A stretch of 64,000 nt of DNA from Agapanthus africanus (GCA_030015575.1 JASDDO010000019.1:514262986-514326985), one strand, 5' to 3'; positions 21,764 to 35,281 are shown, numbered from the stretch's first letter. Numbers and translations: made by a program. Notes: generated by a model from the letters alone, not told the origin.

Positions 21764-23526
21764 TGTTAGTCAATGTTACGCACCCCATGTGTTCGCGGGG
21801 AGGCGGAATTAGCAAAAAATGATTTTTACGGGCTTCGCAATACCGACTTTAAGCAAGGATCGAACATAAAACCCTAGCTAGCAAACAATATGAGGTTTAA
21901 CAACTCGGATGAACGTTATACCTCGTAGTATCGTGTCCTTCTTGTCTTCTCATTGTCCTCCTTCACCTCGTGAGCTCTTTGGAATGGAAATGGATAGCAC
22001 CTCCTCGTCGGCTACTCGAAGTCGAAGAAGATCCACCCGAATGTTCCAACTTTGAGCTTAACCTCCAAGTTGAGACAACTAGATCACTTAGTGTGGTAAA
22101 CTAAGTAACCTAGAATGAGTAGAGCGTGATTTTGGGTAGCTTAGTGTCACTAACCTTTGATTCTCAACACATGAGACACTGGGTTTTGAGAGGAAGAAGG
22201 AGAGAGTGAACTTGAGGAAAGAGAATTTATTTTTGATAATGATAATTGAAAATGAGATGGCTAGCTTGACATGACCACAAGCATGGCATAAAAAATATCT
22301 CATCAAAATATCTAGGTCATAAAATATCTCACAAAAATATCTAAGTCAAATAGTCAAACCAAGTTAAGTGGTCATACTAAGTCAAGTGGTCAAACCAAGT
22401 CAAGAAGTCAAAAACAAGTAGCCATACCACAATTATCATTTGCAAAAATAACAAATACTTTTCTCCACCACATAATTGTTTTAATCAAGTCAATGATCAA
22501 AACCCTAATGAGGTGTCTCCTTCTATACCTCTCTTATCTGTATATACATACCCGCATACGTGTTCTGAGAAACACGAATACAATGAGATGAAACTAATCC
22601 AACAATCAAATATTAGGATCCGGCTTAAACCAAAGCCTACTAGTATTGTCTGCTCGAACATCACACGCGTACAAGTACTCGTATGTGAACGAACCCTGTC
22701 GTAAAACCATACGACCTCTACATCGTTTCGCCCGAAGCAGGGAAACCCTCTATGCGGGACTCTAAAGAATCGATAGTATGCTGGCGGTGGGTTTAACCAC
22801 AAGCACGTCAGCGGTACTAGCTGTACGTAATGGCTACCCAGGTATCTGTCGATAAGAAGGCCGATGAGCAAACTCATCCAAACTCCTACTGAGCCTGTCT
22901 GTGGCAATCTCCGTACAGTCCGATCTGTTCATCCAAGAGTATCGCATATCGAGCCTAGGGGGCGGTAAACGCCAGACCCTTAATAGAGCAATAAGCCATG
23001 TCGGAGTACAGCGCAAAACACCCTGAGAAACTACCGGAGTACCTACCAGTAAATCTTGCTTGCCCTGGCCAGGGACTTTGAGTAATGACTTTCCGAACAC
23101 AGCGCGACATCAACCCCTAATACCGGGAGAGACGAATCCTATCTAATCGCCACTGCCTCTAAGTGCTTCAGGACTGTACCCAACTACTACCTGTTTGCAT
23201 GACTCAATAGAGCCGTGGTAGGGTAGCAATCTAAGAATAGTGGAAACACACATTAGGCGAAGTAGTAATATCAAGTCAACGGACTAAGCTGTACTCATGC
23301 GTTGACTAAGTTGTACTCATGTCACCTAGGAACTGCTACCTGATGATAGGTATAGTACCAACCAGCAGTACCCCACGAGTCCGCCCAGTGTAACTCATAA
23401 CCCAATGAGCACCTGCATACTATCTCCAATACGACGTACTGATGGCTGTGGGACGGACCATCTCCCCTTCTGGGATGAGAAGCATATATACTCGTCTACT
23501 CTGGAGTATTGATACCCTGTCTCAAT
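21764..23526 (-). repeat. Copia LTR H, inverted, 5' part missing
   Basis: Reverse complement of the LTR at 16,711-18,693. The LTR end (TGTTAGTCAATG on plus) abuts the C2 protease with no primer site. About 330 bp corresponding to the LTR start are missing where element D' begins at 23,527. It may have been a solo LTR or the 3' LTR of an element lost from this region. Confidence 0.8.
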
Positions 23527-25598
23527 TGTCACGACCCAAAAAGTACAGAACATGACCGACACTTAAATTACGGACGTCTTGAGGCGTACGTAATCTAAGT
23601 AAGCCAAAACCCAGAAATCAAAGCCAAAGAAGCAGTAGAGTGAAGGAAAAACCAACTTAAAGCAAGTAGTTTTAATAGCATAAGCCAAATTATGCGTTTT
23701 AAAAACATCAAGTATTTTCTGAAAATTTCGGCAAAGTCTCCTTTGTAAATACTGGCCCCAAACGGGATACAACATGAATAGCATACGAAATCTATAAAAA
23801 GCCATCCCCAAGCGGGAGCTAGCTCTTCGTCAATCGACGGTCACAACCACGCAAGCAATATAATATACAACGCCAAGGGCGAGGATCAAAACTCAAAAGA
23901 AACTCAAAACAACATGAAAAACATAATAATACAACGCACAACTCTAAGGTCGAAAGAATAACAAACTGATCTTCTAACTCTCTCAAATATACAATCTGGT
24001 TGATGGAGTTTCTAGATACAACTGAAATAATAATAAACAATGGTGGTCCTGATGCAAAGAACCCACCTGCCAAAGCAATCACCCGGAAAGAACAGTGTGC
24101 CAGCAAAGCCGCAAAGAACCTGTACAGCAAAACCTGCAAGGAACTGTGGCACAACGGGGGTGAGTTTCCAACTCGTGAGTAGAAAACATCTACTAGCAGA
24201 AATCGTATGCATAACGCTATCCTAGGTCATATCAGGTAATATCCTCAAATAAAAATCCTGGTCCAGCTATGTATAGTGTAATACTACCTGCTCGTGTCCG
24301 TTCCCCAGATAGCAACATATCAGATATATGATGTATGAATGCATTACGAATGGAAACGGAATATATCATGAGTGAGACAACTGTTTTCTTTAATCAATGA
24401 GATTTCTATATGTATGTCAATCACGTATCATCAATGAATGCAACAGAGAAATCAGTGTCAAGTATCGACACAAAACATAGTCTCAGTATCAAATCTCAAT
24501 ATCTCAAATCTCAAATCTCAATATCAATATCTCAGGCATCCGTATCATCTGCGGGATCGGCTCGCGGGCTCCGGCAGAACAGATCAGCCTATAACCATCT
24601 GATAACTCCGCCCGGTATCCTCCGGATAACCGACGAGTCCAAATAATATCACCGGTAGGTAGTGCTCCCCTACCAGGCTCATCGAATACAACTCGAGCTT
24701 CTTGCCCCGGGGTACCATAGCGGGCCCACCATGTACCCGATACGGTTCATCCAACTCCTCGAATCGGGTCTCAAAATCCAACAACAATCATGAAAACTCA
24801 TGGTGGACGACTCATACATCATGAGAAAACCGCAATTTGCATGTTTAAAATGATGATACTAAGCTTTTATTAAATTCTTGCGGTTTTCCCCCAAATCCAG
24901 AAATCTCATGTAAATCCGAAATCATCAAAATCATGATACCAATAAATGGTGAATATGGGCATAAATCTCCGTAATACTGCATAACCAATGAATATATGAA
25001 TGCACCAAATATCATGCAATGAATGCAATATTTAAACTAGCATATGGAAGCTATAACATATTGCGACTATCAATTATCAAGCTATGTCAATGAAAATGTA
25101 TTTTCTAAAGTGTACGTGACATGGCAATTACCGATAAAGATGTGTGTGAGCCGGCAAGCGAGTGTACGTGGAGCATACGCGTCATCGGTAATGGTGCGGT
25201 GTCCTAACAGCATGGTTTTATAATTACTACGTACACAATGGCATGCAATGAGGCGATAACAACAAAATATGGAAAATGAATAGTAAATACAACAATAATA
25301 TGCGGAGCATGAATAATAACGTAACAACAAGGAATCTACCTTACTATACATGTGTTATACTGTTTTGCCGTTTGAAATAGTACGAATCGTGGTGTTTGAA
25401 AATAAGGGCTACGGTATTTTTAAGAAAAGATACGTCTTTTAAAATATCCGTAGTATCCCTTGGTATGTCTTTAAAATTCTCATGATTCATCAGTTTTGGA
25501 AATAGGTATGACTCAGGTCCAGTCTGACATCTACTAGGTAAATTACAGGTCTAACTAACAACTAATCAAAAGGGGTACGGAAACCACCTACATCTGAG

Positions 25599-25601
<3 letters not shown>

Positions 25602-25638
<37 letters not shown>
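25602..25638. repeat. (TA)n microsatellite
   Basis: About 18 TA units in the LTR of D', at the site where D has the shorter TATATATACAGGTATATATATG. Confidence 0.95.
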
Positions 25639-25641
<3 letters not shown>

Positions 25642-27658
25642 GTCAGTGATCCCGCCTCAATAATATCATGTACGATACAACATATCATATGACATCCTCG
25701 AATCAAGAGTGCGGATCTATCGTCAATATATAGCTCGTACGGTAAATCCGTCGTACGGCCTCCCAAATCTGGGTACGGGTCAAATGTCACATCTATCACA
25801 TTAATCATCTAGTATCCTTGTTATCAAATATCATGATCAGGGTACTGATCTACGTCTAGTACAATACTGATACCATCCATGAAATGCATCCGTGTGTATG
25901 AAATAACCACGCCTAAAGAACCCGCTAAAATATCATGTCGTATCTCAAATACGGAACATATCACATCACCGATCTCATGGCTTCAAGCCCAACCTCATCG
26001 ACTCATCTCCAAATATCATACAATATCCTCAACATTCATGCATGTGTATATGAATGTATATATGCATAGTCCCATACCCATGCGTATATACATATATACA
26101 CATTCCCATATACGCACAAGAAGATGATATATGCAAGTGTATATGTGTGCGTGTATGCAAATCCTTACTCTAGGTTTTGTGACTAAGAAATCCGCTAAAG
26201 TCATTTCTTCAATTTTCGCTAACCCTAAACCTATAAGCTCCTAAGGCTTCTCTTATTCGGTGGTCATATCTCCTATTAACATATAAAAGTATATCGTTAC
26301 CACATCACCTCATTCCTCACAACTTTGTGGGGGTGCTATACGCCATCCACCCGACTTCTCCCCGTAGATATAAATCTACTCACCTGATCTGAGCTCGCCG
26401 GTGCCGACATCGCCACGCGCTTGCTTGTCGTCTCGAAGTCTACCTGGGGTACCTATATGTCGCCATGTATCGTAACGCATAAAAACCAAATCCGAAATCG
26501 AAACGGTATACGAAAACCAATTCGGCACGCGTATTACACATAGGTCAAAACCTATCGTCTATGCATGCAAGAATAGCCAAAACAACCCTCGATGTCGATG
26601 TACAAATGTCAAACCATCGATAAAAACCCAAACACACTCATTTGCACATTCACAATCACTGATTATAATATGAAATAGGTTAAAATTCATAAAAACCCCA
26701 AACTCACTTTAAAAGCTATTTTTCCGAAAACCTAGCAAGCAAGGTTTACCGTTTTTGTACAAAACTTGATGTTTTAACAATTCTAGTGACCAAGATGATA
26801 ACTTAATATCTTAATTATGCCATAGAAACCATTACTTAAATTTTAAACCCACAATTTAATTCAATTTCTAAAACCTAGTTAGCACTTTAGCATAATTATC
26901 ACAATTTTAAACCAACAAATTAGCAACTAGTGACCAAATTAGATTTTTCATTCAATTACAAGTTAATCTACCCATTAAAACCATGAATAATTGATAAAAA
27001 CCATCACCACAATTTTATCTCACATATACAAATATTTTATAAAAACCTAGTTTGGATAAAAGCTTATTTTGGACATTGTAAAAGTTACAATTAGGAATTT
27101 TAGCAATTAGATTAGTTTTGCATAGCATTAACTAGTTAAATACATCACACAACTATAATCTCATACCAAAAACCCTAACTAAGTTTTGACAAACCTTAAC
27201 CTTGAACTTGAACTTGCAATTCAAAACCTAATTTAAATCACTCATTAACTTAATTTGAAGAAATAATCAAAGAATTTAACAAAAAACCAAGATTTATTAT
27301 ACCTCAAGAACCATGGATCAAACATAGAACTTGACCTCCAAATTGAAATCCTTGCACCACGATCTATGCTATAGGGGTTAAGGAAAAATGCGTAGGAGTT
27401 GGATTTTGATTTTGTTTGGATTTTTGAGGTATTTTGATGAATTTTTGATGGAAAAAGAAGTGGGATTTTGGGAGGGACTGATGCAGTTTTAGGGAGAGGG
27501 GAGGCTCGGCCATTGAGCAGGAGGGGTGTGTCAGTGTGGGGGGAAAGAGAAATTTCCAAGTCAAAGTCCATACTTAACATATAAAATCACATGTTTCATT
27601 GTTAATTATTATTTCCTTTATTCTTTTCTTTTCTTAAGCTTGTGAGGCATGAAATGGT

Positions 27659-27670
27659 GGGGGGGGGGGG
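27659..27670 (+). repeat. Homopolymer run of 12 G
   Basis: Twelve consecutive G in the U3 part of the D' LTR; likely prone to length error in sequencing. Confidence 0.9.
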
Positions 27671-28163
27671 AATTCTTGCAGTTTCGGCCAAGTGGGGATT
27701 TGGGTTTGTGTGGTTGTGTGTGTGGAAACTTTTGTGCTAATAAAACCCCTCAAGTGTCATAATTGCAATTTACAACATTCCCTATTTTTTTCTTTTATAT
27801 ATTTTTTTTCTAAAACCATCGTTACAACTTCTTTTCAATTCAAAAACAATACTTTATATGTTAGTTTAATGTGTCATGATGCACAAAATTTGTATCAACC
27901 CATTTCAATTTGTAATTATCCCTAATTAAATGTATTAGTGTCGGCTTAAAATAATATTAAAATAATTAATTTCGGAAAAAAATTTAGAAAATTAGAAATT
28001 TTACCTGTGGCTCAATAAACACCAAATACTAGCAATTATATAGCTATAATATGTATATTTAATTTTATATTAAAAGATATTTATATTTTGACTTTTTACG
28101 GAAAACCCCCTTATTTTACTGATTTTCCGAAATTTCACCGAAACGATTTTTCAAAACATTACA

Positions 28164-28177
28164 ATCTTCCCCCCTTA
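28164..28177 (-). promoter_or_regulatory. Polypurine tract of D'
   Basis: On the minus strand TAAGGGGGGAAGAT immediately precedes the LTR start TGTAATG, identical to the tract of D at 58,647-58,660. Confidence 0.85.
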
Positions 28178-28826
28178 AAGAAATTCGGTCCCCGAATTTA
28201 AATTAAAACTCCCCCCAAATGCTAAAATATCTAAGCAAAACCATCAAGTCGTCGGGGCTCCGAAATCATAAATACATAAAACACATCGTAGCGCAATGCA
28301 TGTGCCTGAAAAACAGATATATAAACCAAAAATCAAAATTCCGTCAAGCATCCCGCAATTATCGGAGTTAGGATGAAGACACCAATGTCAAGATCCAAAA
28401 CAAAAATCAATATGATATACATCAAAACTATACCTGTAAACGTCAGAACTATACAGGTAAACATCATTAAAACATCTTAAAGCAATGCATGCTAAACCTT
28501 TTTCAAATCGCTGTGCGATGTGTGTATCACTGCACAGTGGCCGACGTCCATTATGAGAAAATAACTATATAGATATATATATATATATATCCTTTGTTTA
28601 ACATACACGTCCCTCCCTTTTAAACAGTTTCGTGTCATCATTGACACGTAGGTAAATACTGAGACTATAGCTCCTCCTTGGAAATCCCTTTGATAACTAC
28701 CAATACATGCAAAATATACTCAGGTACTGTCCTCTGACTGGTCCTGCTCGGTACTAAACCAAATAGCAAGTATCATAAAATATACTGCTCCAAAAGAAAT
28801 CAATCCCAAATATATATGAATGCCAC

Positions 28827-29184
28827 GTGCGTCTGGTGCGCACGTAAATCGAAATCCATGAATGTGTCGTACATGTGCACAGAAAAAACATCTAAGTGCA
28901 ACGGGTGTGCATGAAAACACCTGATAAAGGCAACGCGTGTGCCTGATAGCAAAACCAGGTGCATCTGATATGCACGAAAAATCTCGATTTAGTGTATCTG
29001 GTGTGCACCTAAATTGCATCAAGTGCCTTAAGTATGCGCAAAATCCAAATCAAGTGCACAATATGCATGAAAACGAATATCGAATATCACAATCGAAATC
29101 GATGGTATACAACATATCTCAATCCAAATCCAAATCAGGTATACCGTGGTATATAATCTCATAACCATGTGTATCAACGTACAC
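28827..29184. repeat. Array of GTGCA-N6/7-TGCAC dyads in D'
   Basis: About nine imperfect dyads of 16-20 nt occur, for example at 28,827-28,843, 28,894-28,913, 28,957-28,975, 28,991-29,010, 29,052-29,069 and 29,167-29,184. The consensus is GTGCAYCNGGTRTGCAC, separated by 15-50 nt of non-repeated sequence. The same array occurs in D at 57,639-58,000. Confidence 0.8.
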
Positions 29185-29854
29185 AAAATCGAATCGGAAT
29201 ACTAAAAGTGCATGAAAACTGTGCCGAAAGCATAAGTCAAGTCATATACATGCCCTAGGCATGAAATCAAATATCATGAAACTCAGTCATCAAAACTCAA
29301 TCATGAAATAAATCACCCAAAAATACTGAAAATCCAAAGTGACGGATACGTGATGGTCAATCACAAAATCACAACTCAGAAATACTGTCGTCGATATGTC
29401 CGTTCTTCAAAGTCGAGAAGGTGTCGGTGCATCCAATGCTAGCAGAGCAAGATATCTACTTGCCTCCTGATCATGGCCTGTCACCTGGTGTCCTTAGGCT
29501 CTCGTCTCTCACTGCGAATTGCTGAGTACATAGCTCCCCGGCTCAACGGTCTAATATGGAAACCATAATGGAAGTAGTCCGCTCTGGCACATCCTCAAAA
29601 GACCTCTGGCCAACTCTTATGGTCACTCATAACATGCCTCGTCAACGATGCTGAACTCTGGCCTGCTAGGCGTGTGCAATATGACTGATCCTGGGTCCAG
29701 GTCTTGTCATTCAGTATCTCCAGAAAGGTCCTGTCGAAGTCTCTCCCAAGTCTCGTTTCTGCCGAACTGCCCGGAAGTGATCATCCTTTTACTATATCTA
29801 TTTCTTGTTCCGGAACGGCTGCATACTCATCATGACTCGTTCTGGAAGATATAT

Positions 29855-30115
29855 TCATATACAACACCACTGCATGCATATCACATCTCTGATGTCGGCG
29901 GAGTAGAACGTCATCTCATCAAGATCTCGTACAAATCTCTTACTCCACTTTTCTCTAATGTCGAATGCTTCGGACTCGTCTCTTCGTGGCTGCATGGACT
30001 GCGCTCCAACAGCTATACTCGTATCTGGAGTCTCCCAAGCAATGCATCTCATTACCTGATATCCAAATAAAGTCGAATCATCCGATCGATTTGTCAAAAC
30101 CTCAGAATCCCTCAA
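29855..30115 (-). pseudogene. Conserved short frame in D' interior
   Basis: The 86-codon frame contains WETPDTSIAVGAQ, QPRRDESEAFD, REKWSKRFVRDLD and MTFYSADIRD, matched by the D frame at 56,719-56,982 with about 80% identity by eye. I do not recognise a family. Its position after the primer-site-proximal gag relic makes a piece of gag the simplest guess, but no capsid or zinc-knuckle motif is visible. Confidence 0.4.
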
Positions 30116-30164
30116 GAGCTCAATATCTCAGGTACAGTTTAATAGTATCGAATAAATGCCACCG

Positions 30165-30318
30165 CACCTATGGACCAACCGTAGAAGGGCAGACCCAAGC
30201 CTCACTAATGGCACCACTAAACTACCGCAAATCCTAAGGTTCACCGGTGTTCCATGGTCATTAAATCGAGTTAGGGTTTCATTCTTCTAGAGGGTCCGTA
30301 TAATTGCTTGCATTGTTT
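30165..30318 (-). repeat. Copia-leader-like fragment inside D'
   Basis: On minus it reads GGACCCTCTAGAAGA...CCCTTCTACGG and matches 56,475-56,622 in D and the leader of copia element E on both sides of the D insertion (51,415-51,463 plus 62,911-63,012). Confidence 0.75.
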
Positions 30319-31068
30319 CCCGAATACTTTAAACTTGGAAAATGGGTTCCTGACATTCGATCGTCTCAATCGACTTTCAACGTACCTGCGTGAAGTCGTC
30401 TCTAGCCGGAATCAATCTATCTTATGACCTCGCATCGGGGTAAGCGAACGAACCACATGTCCTAGTCATTCATCCCCGGGTGACTAGCGACCTTCTATCA
30501 TATCTCTAAGTACAACTCGTGTTGCAATCGCTCCAAGCATCTGGGGTGATATCTCATCCTTCGTAGCAGCAACTGGCTCATTCATCCGCACGATGAACAG
30601 TGCTTAAATCATCAAAATGTGGTGCATTAAGGGTCATCACATTCTGGCTGCCCTCTAGCGGTGGCCCTAACCTCTGGTGCTGATCTACACGTCCGAGAAA
30701 TCTCATAAAAGCGATCCATCAAACACTCGTGGCATGAAAACACAATGAAACGACGCCTCTATGCAATCGCATGTCCCTGGAATCACTCCCTGGTCAGTCC
30801 TTGTTCGTGATGAGCTCGTGCTGACCGCAACTCTAGCCGCAGCTCTCTCCGCCTGTGTAATCGTGGCAGCAAATCCATAACCGGTACCGATGAGGCTAGA
30901 TCATAGGAAGGAATATAATACTGTGCAAGGAAATGTACAACCTAAGGCTTCTTAAGCGAAGTAGCATATCGTAAGTATGCCGCGGAAAATACCCACGGTA
31001 CGCCACTCTACTTTAGTCACCTACTCCATCAACCAAGGGTCATCCTACACTCCGAAGGTAAAACCTAA

Positions 31069-31081
31069 CGCTCTGATGCCA
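31069..31081 (-). promoter_or_regulatory. Primer-binding site of D' (one mismatch)
   Basis: TGGCATCAGAGCG on minus, against TGGTATCAGAGCG in D. It lies four bases from the LTR end, which itself has decayed from CA to TA. Confidence 0.75.
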
Positions 31082-31085
31082 ACTT

Positions 31086-31660
31086 TATCACGACCCGAAA
31101 AGTACGGAACATGACCGGCACTTAAATTACGGACGTCTCCAGGTGTACGTAATCTAAGTAAGCCAAAACCCAGAAATCAAAACCAAAGAAGCAGTAGAGT
31201 GAAGGAAAAACCAACTTAAAGCAAGTAGTTTTAATAGCATAAGCCGAATTATGCGTTTTAAAAACATCAAGTATTTTCTGAAAATTTCGGCAGAGTCTCC
31301 TTTGTAAATACTGGGCCCCAAACAGGATACAACATGAATAGTATACGAAATCAATAAAAAGGCATCACCAAGCGGGAGCTAGCTCTTCGTCAATCGACGG
31401 TCACAACCACGCAAGCAATATAATATAGAACGCTAAGGGCGAGGATCAAAACTCAAAAGAAACTCAAAACAACATGAAAAACATAATAATACAACGCGTG
31501 ACTCTAAGGTCGAAAGAATAACAAACTGGTCTTCTAACTTTCTTAAATATACAATCTGGTTGATGGAGTTTCTAGATACAACTGAACTAATAATAAACAA
31601 TGGTGGTCCTGATGCAAAGAACCCACTTGCCAAAGCAATCACCCGGAAAGAACAGTGTGC
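31086..31660 (-). repeat. 5' LTR of D', first fragment
   Basis: Parallel to 23,527-24,104 of the 3' LTR with about 95% identity by eye. It ends where copia LTR G starts. Confidence 0.85.
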
Positions 31661-33821
31661 TGTTAGTTATATGTATGCCCTAGAGGCCATTACTGTACAT
31701 AAGATGTATATTGTAATGGATGCTTAGACATATATAGGGAGGACTTTCTTGCTCGGCATGATAGTATGCTATCTGGTTGTACTTTATCTTAACATGTACT
31801 CTGATTACATGTTGATAAAGCCCTTAGGATATGTACTCGACTACTGGGACTATGATGAGATCATACTAGTAGGGCCACGGTAGTCGACGAGTACATCCTA
31901 TAACTGTTCCTTGTCGAGCGTGTATTGAGACAGGGCATCGATACACCAGAGTAGACTAGCATATACGCATCTTGACCCATATGATGGGCGATGGATGATC
32001 CCATATCCATCGGTGTTTGACATCAAGGATGGTGTACGGGTGCTCAGTAGAGACTGGGTACACTGGACGGACTCGCCGAGAACTCCCAGATAGTATTATA
32101 CCTCACGTCAGATGGCAGTTCTCCGGTGACATTGGTACAGAGTAGTCTGTTGACCCGAGATCGTCATAGAGTCTTGTGTGATTCCCACTGTGCTTTGATT
32201 TCCATCATACCATATCCAAAAGGGCGTGCAAAAAGGTGCTTTTGGGTACAGTCCCGAATCACATGGAGGCAATGAGCGATAGGAGGTGATTCGTCTCTCC
32301 CGGTATAGGGAGTTGATGTTGTGCTGTGTTCGATTGGCTATAACTGGAAATCCCTGGCCAGGGTTGCTGAGATTTACTGGTAAGTGTTATCAGTAGTTTC
32401 TCGAACTGTTATAGACCTCATATTGACACGACTTATCAAGCTATTGGGGTCTGACATTTACCACCCCTAGGCGAGATATATGACATATCAGACGACGAGA
32501 CCGGACTATACGGGAGTGTTACTGATTGGATTCGCAGGAGAATGTACAGGCTTGCTTGTTGATCTTCTGATCGCTCAATACCTGTGTGGCTATTACGTTT
32601 AGCTGACCGCTTGCAGCTTGTGGGTGTTTGATATGATCATCTCCTACTGCCGGCGTATTGACGATTCTTTAGAGTCCTACACAGAGGTTTCTTGACTCAG
32701 GAAAAATGGAGTAGAAGCACATATGTGATATGTGCAGGACCGAGAATAATACGATATGAGATACCGTATTATATTCTCGTGATTTTTGATATGAGCCGGA
32801 TCATCGGATCAAGTGTTGATTCGATGAATCGGTAAATAAGATATTAGTCGTTTATATGCGATATAGCCGGATTGTCGGATCAAGTGTTGATTCGATAATT
32901 TAATGTACAATTATATATATGATATATTAAATTGCATTAACTAATATAAGCTCACTAAAAGATTCTTTTTCTCACTCGGGTAATATATTGATATATATGC
33001 GATATATGTTAATTGTATTATTTTATTTTGTTACAATAAATATTATATATGTGATATATAATATTGTAACATGATATGATTACTAATGCAACATGTTTAG
33101 TGGAGATTAAACAAGATTAGGGTTTGATTTGGGTTAGTTCATTCAGAAACCTTCTAGAAGGTTTCTTTTTGTTTTGAGTTAAGATATTTTGTTATGACTC
33201 ATTCTTAACCCAACCCAAACCCTAGCCCTAGCCCTAGTTAAATCTCTACAATGGTTTAGTTGACCATGGTTGCATAATTAATCATTATCTTCTTATCATT
33301 ATTCATCACAAAAGGATTCTAACTATTATTCATCTTCTTCTTCCTTGACTACTTCATGGAAAAAGCTTTCTAGCTTTTTCTTAGTGATGATTATGTGTGA
33401 GAAAAAGATTATAAATGAGAGCAAAAATCCTACTTCATCATTATCATCTATCCTTTCCCTTTAGATGAGAGTGTTCACTTCATTTAGTGAGTGAGAGCTT
33501 GTGTTAATGAAACTTCAAGGTAGATTATCTTTGTTATCGAAGATCGGAAGCAAGCTTGCATCTTTCTCTTCGTGGAGCCTCTCGAGAGTCCGGAACATGA
33601 TGATCGCAGTGAAGGGACCTCAACACGGAGCTTAAGAAGTGAAGGACCGGATGTACAAAGGTTGTAATCCCTCTCACTTAGTGTTAAAGTGTTTAACATG
33701 CTTGTTTTCGCCTAAACTCTGGTATAATGATCTTGTTTAGGGTTGTTCGGCACGGCTAAATTTTAAATCGGGCATGGTTGATGCCCCATAGACCCTTGTG
33801 CGTGTGCCTAGCAACCCTACA
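31661..33821 (+). repeat. Copia LTR G (2,161 bp), solo
   Basis: It starts TGTTAGTTATATGTATGCCCTAG and ends AACCCTACA, the same ends as LTR E (48,687-50,879). No primer site or coding region is attached, so it is a solo LTR. Flanks do not give a target duplication (left TGTGC, right GAGGT), and about 320 bp of the D' LTR are missing at the junction compared with 24,105-24,425. Confidence 0.85.
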
Positions 33822-35281
33822 GAGGTATCATCAATGAAATCAACATGAAATCGGTATCAAGTATCGACACAAAACATAAATCCCAATGTCTCAATATCTC
33901 AGGCTCCGGCAATCCGGACTGGCATGTAACCTCGAATCTCAATATCTAGGGCTCCGGCTATCCGGACTGGCCCATATCATCAAATCTATTAACCTCAGGC
34001 TCTGGCTATCCGGACTGGCCTGTACTCCGATCAGTATCCTCCGGATATCCGTCAAGTCACAATACAATCACCGGTCAGTAGTGCTCCCCTGTCTCATGCT
34101 CAACCCCATCATCTGCGACCTTCTCGCCCAGGGGTACCGCATCGGGTCCACCATGCACCCACAAACGGTTTCTCCTCCTCCTCGAATCGGGTGTATGATA
34201 TCACTCAAGAGCCGAGAAAACTCATGGTGGACATATCTCAAATCATATCATGAGAAAACTGCAACTTTCATTTTAAAATGAATATCAGTTTATAAAATCC
34301 TTACGGTTTCTCTAAATCCAGAAATATCATAGAAATCCGAAATCCAAAACTGAATAATTAATAATAATGAATACTGGGCTCCGGCAATCCAGACTAGCCC
34401 TTATAATATTACATGGCAATGAATATATAAATATGCATGAAATATCAAGCAATGAATGCAATAATGAACTAGCATATGAAACAATAACATCTAGGAACTA
34501 TCCGCTAGCAAGCTATGTCAGGGAAATAATATTCTCTAAAGTATACGTGACATAGCAATTTCCGATGAAGATGTATGAGAGCCGGCAAGAGATTTTACGT
34601 GGAGCATATGCATCATCGGTTATGGTGCTGGTGTCCTAATTACATGTTTCATCATTACTAATGAAAATACGTATAAGCATGCAATGCAATGCGAACAGCA
34701 GCATAAATGGAAATGAATAGTAAATGCATCAATAATATGCGGAACATGAATAATAACGTAACATGCATGAATATAAACATTAATGTAAACGAGTCAATAC
34801 AGTTTTGCCATTTGAAATAACACGAATCGTGGTGTTTTGAAAATAAGGGCTACGGTGTTTTAAGAAAAGATACGTCCTTTGAAATATCTGTAGAATCCTT
34901 TGTCATGTCTTTGAAATACACATGATTCGTTAGTTTTGAAATAGGTATGTATCGAGTCTAGTCTAATATTTACAAGTAACTATAGGACTAATACTAACAG
35001 GCTAATCGAAAAGATGAAGAAAAACCACCTAATGTCCGAGTCGATATATATATATATACATATATAATAGTCGGTGATTCCACCTCAATATTATCCCATA
35101 CGATACATTATACAATATGACATCCTCAAGTCAAGAGTGCGGATCTATCATCAATATAGCTTGTACGGTAAATCCAACGTACAACATCCCAAATCTGGGT
35201 ACGGGTCAACATCACATTTATCTCATTACTCAACTGGTATATTTATCATCATCTGGGTACCGATCTAACGTCTAGTACATA

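Larger units (their letters stand above)
23527..28163 (-). repeat. 3' LTR of D' (4,637 bp)
   Basis: On minus it begins TGTAATG after the polypurine tract and ends GTCGTGACA. It aligns along its length with the D LTRs: the CACCATTACCGATGA block at about 25,185, the GGGGGTGCTATACGCCATCC block at about 26,330 and the (TA)n region. It contains no gene; the ORFs inside are short and not conserved. Confidence 0.8.
28178..31068 (-). other. Interior of D', non-coding
   Basis: It follows the interior of D in order: gag-like relic next to the primer site, a copia-leader fragment, a 75-residue conserved frame, then the GTGCAC dyad array and the polypurine tract. No reverse transcriptase, integrase or RNase H motif is seen in any frame. 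A 140-codon plus-strand ORF (29,648-30,070) is antisense and not matched in D. Confidence 0.7.

Noticed and set aside
28827..29184. Dyad array as CRISPR or simple tandem repeat
   Set aside because: Units are 16-20 nt imperfect dyads with irregular, unrelated spacers; no leader or cas genes, and a retroelement context.
29648..30070. 140-codon plus-strand ORF as a host gene
   Set aside because: Antisense to the D' interior; the sense strand carries the frame conserved in D, and no domain is seen in the antisense one.
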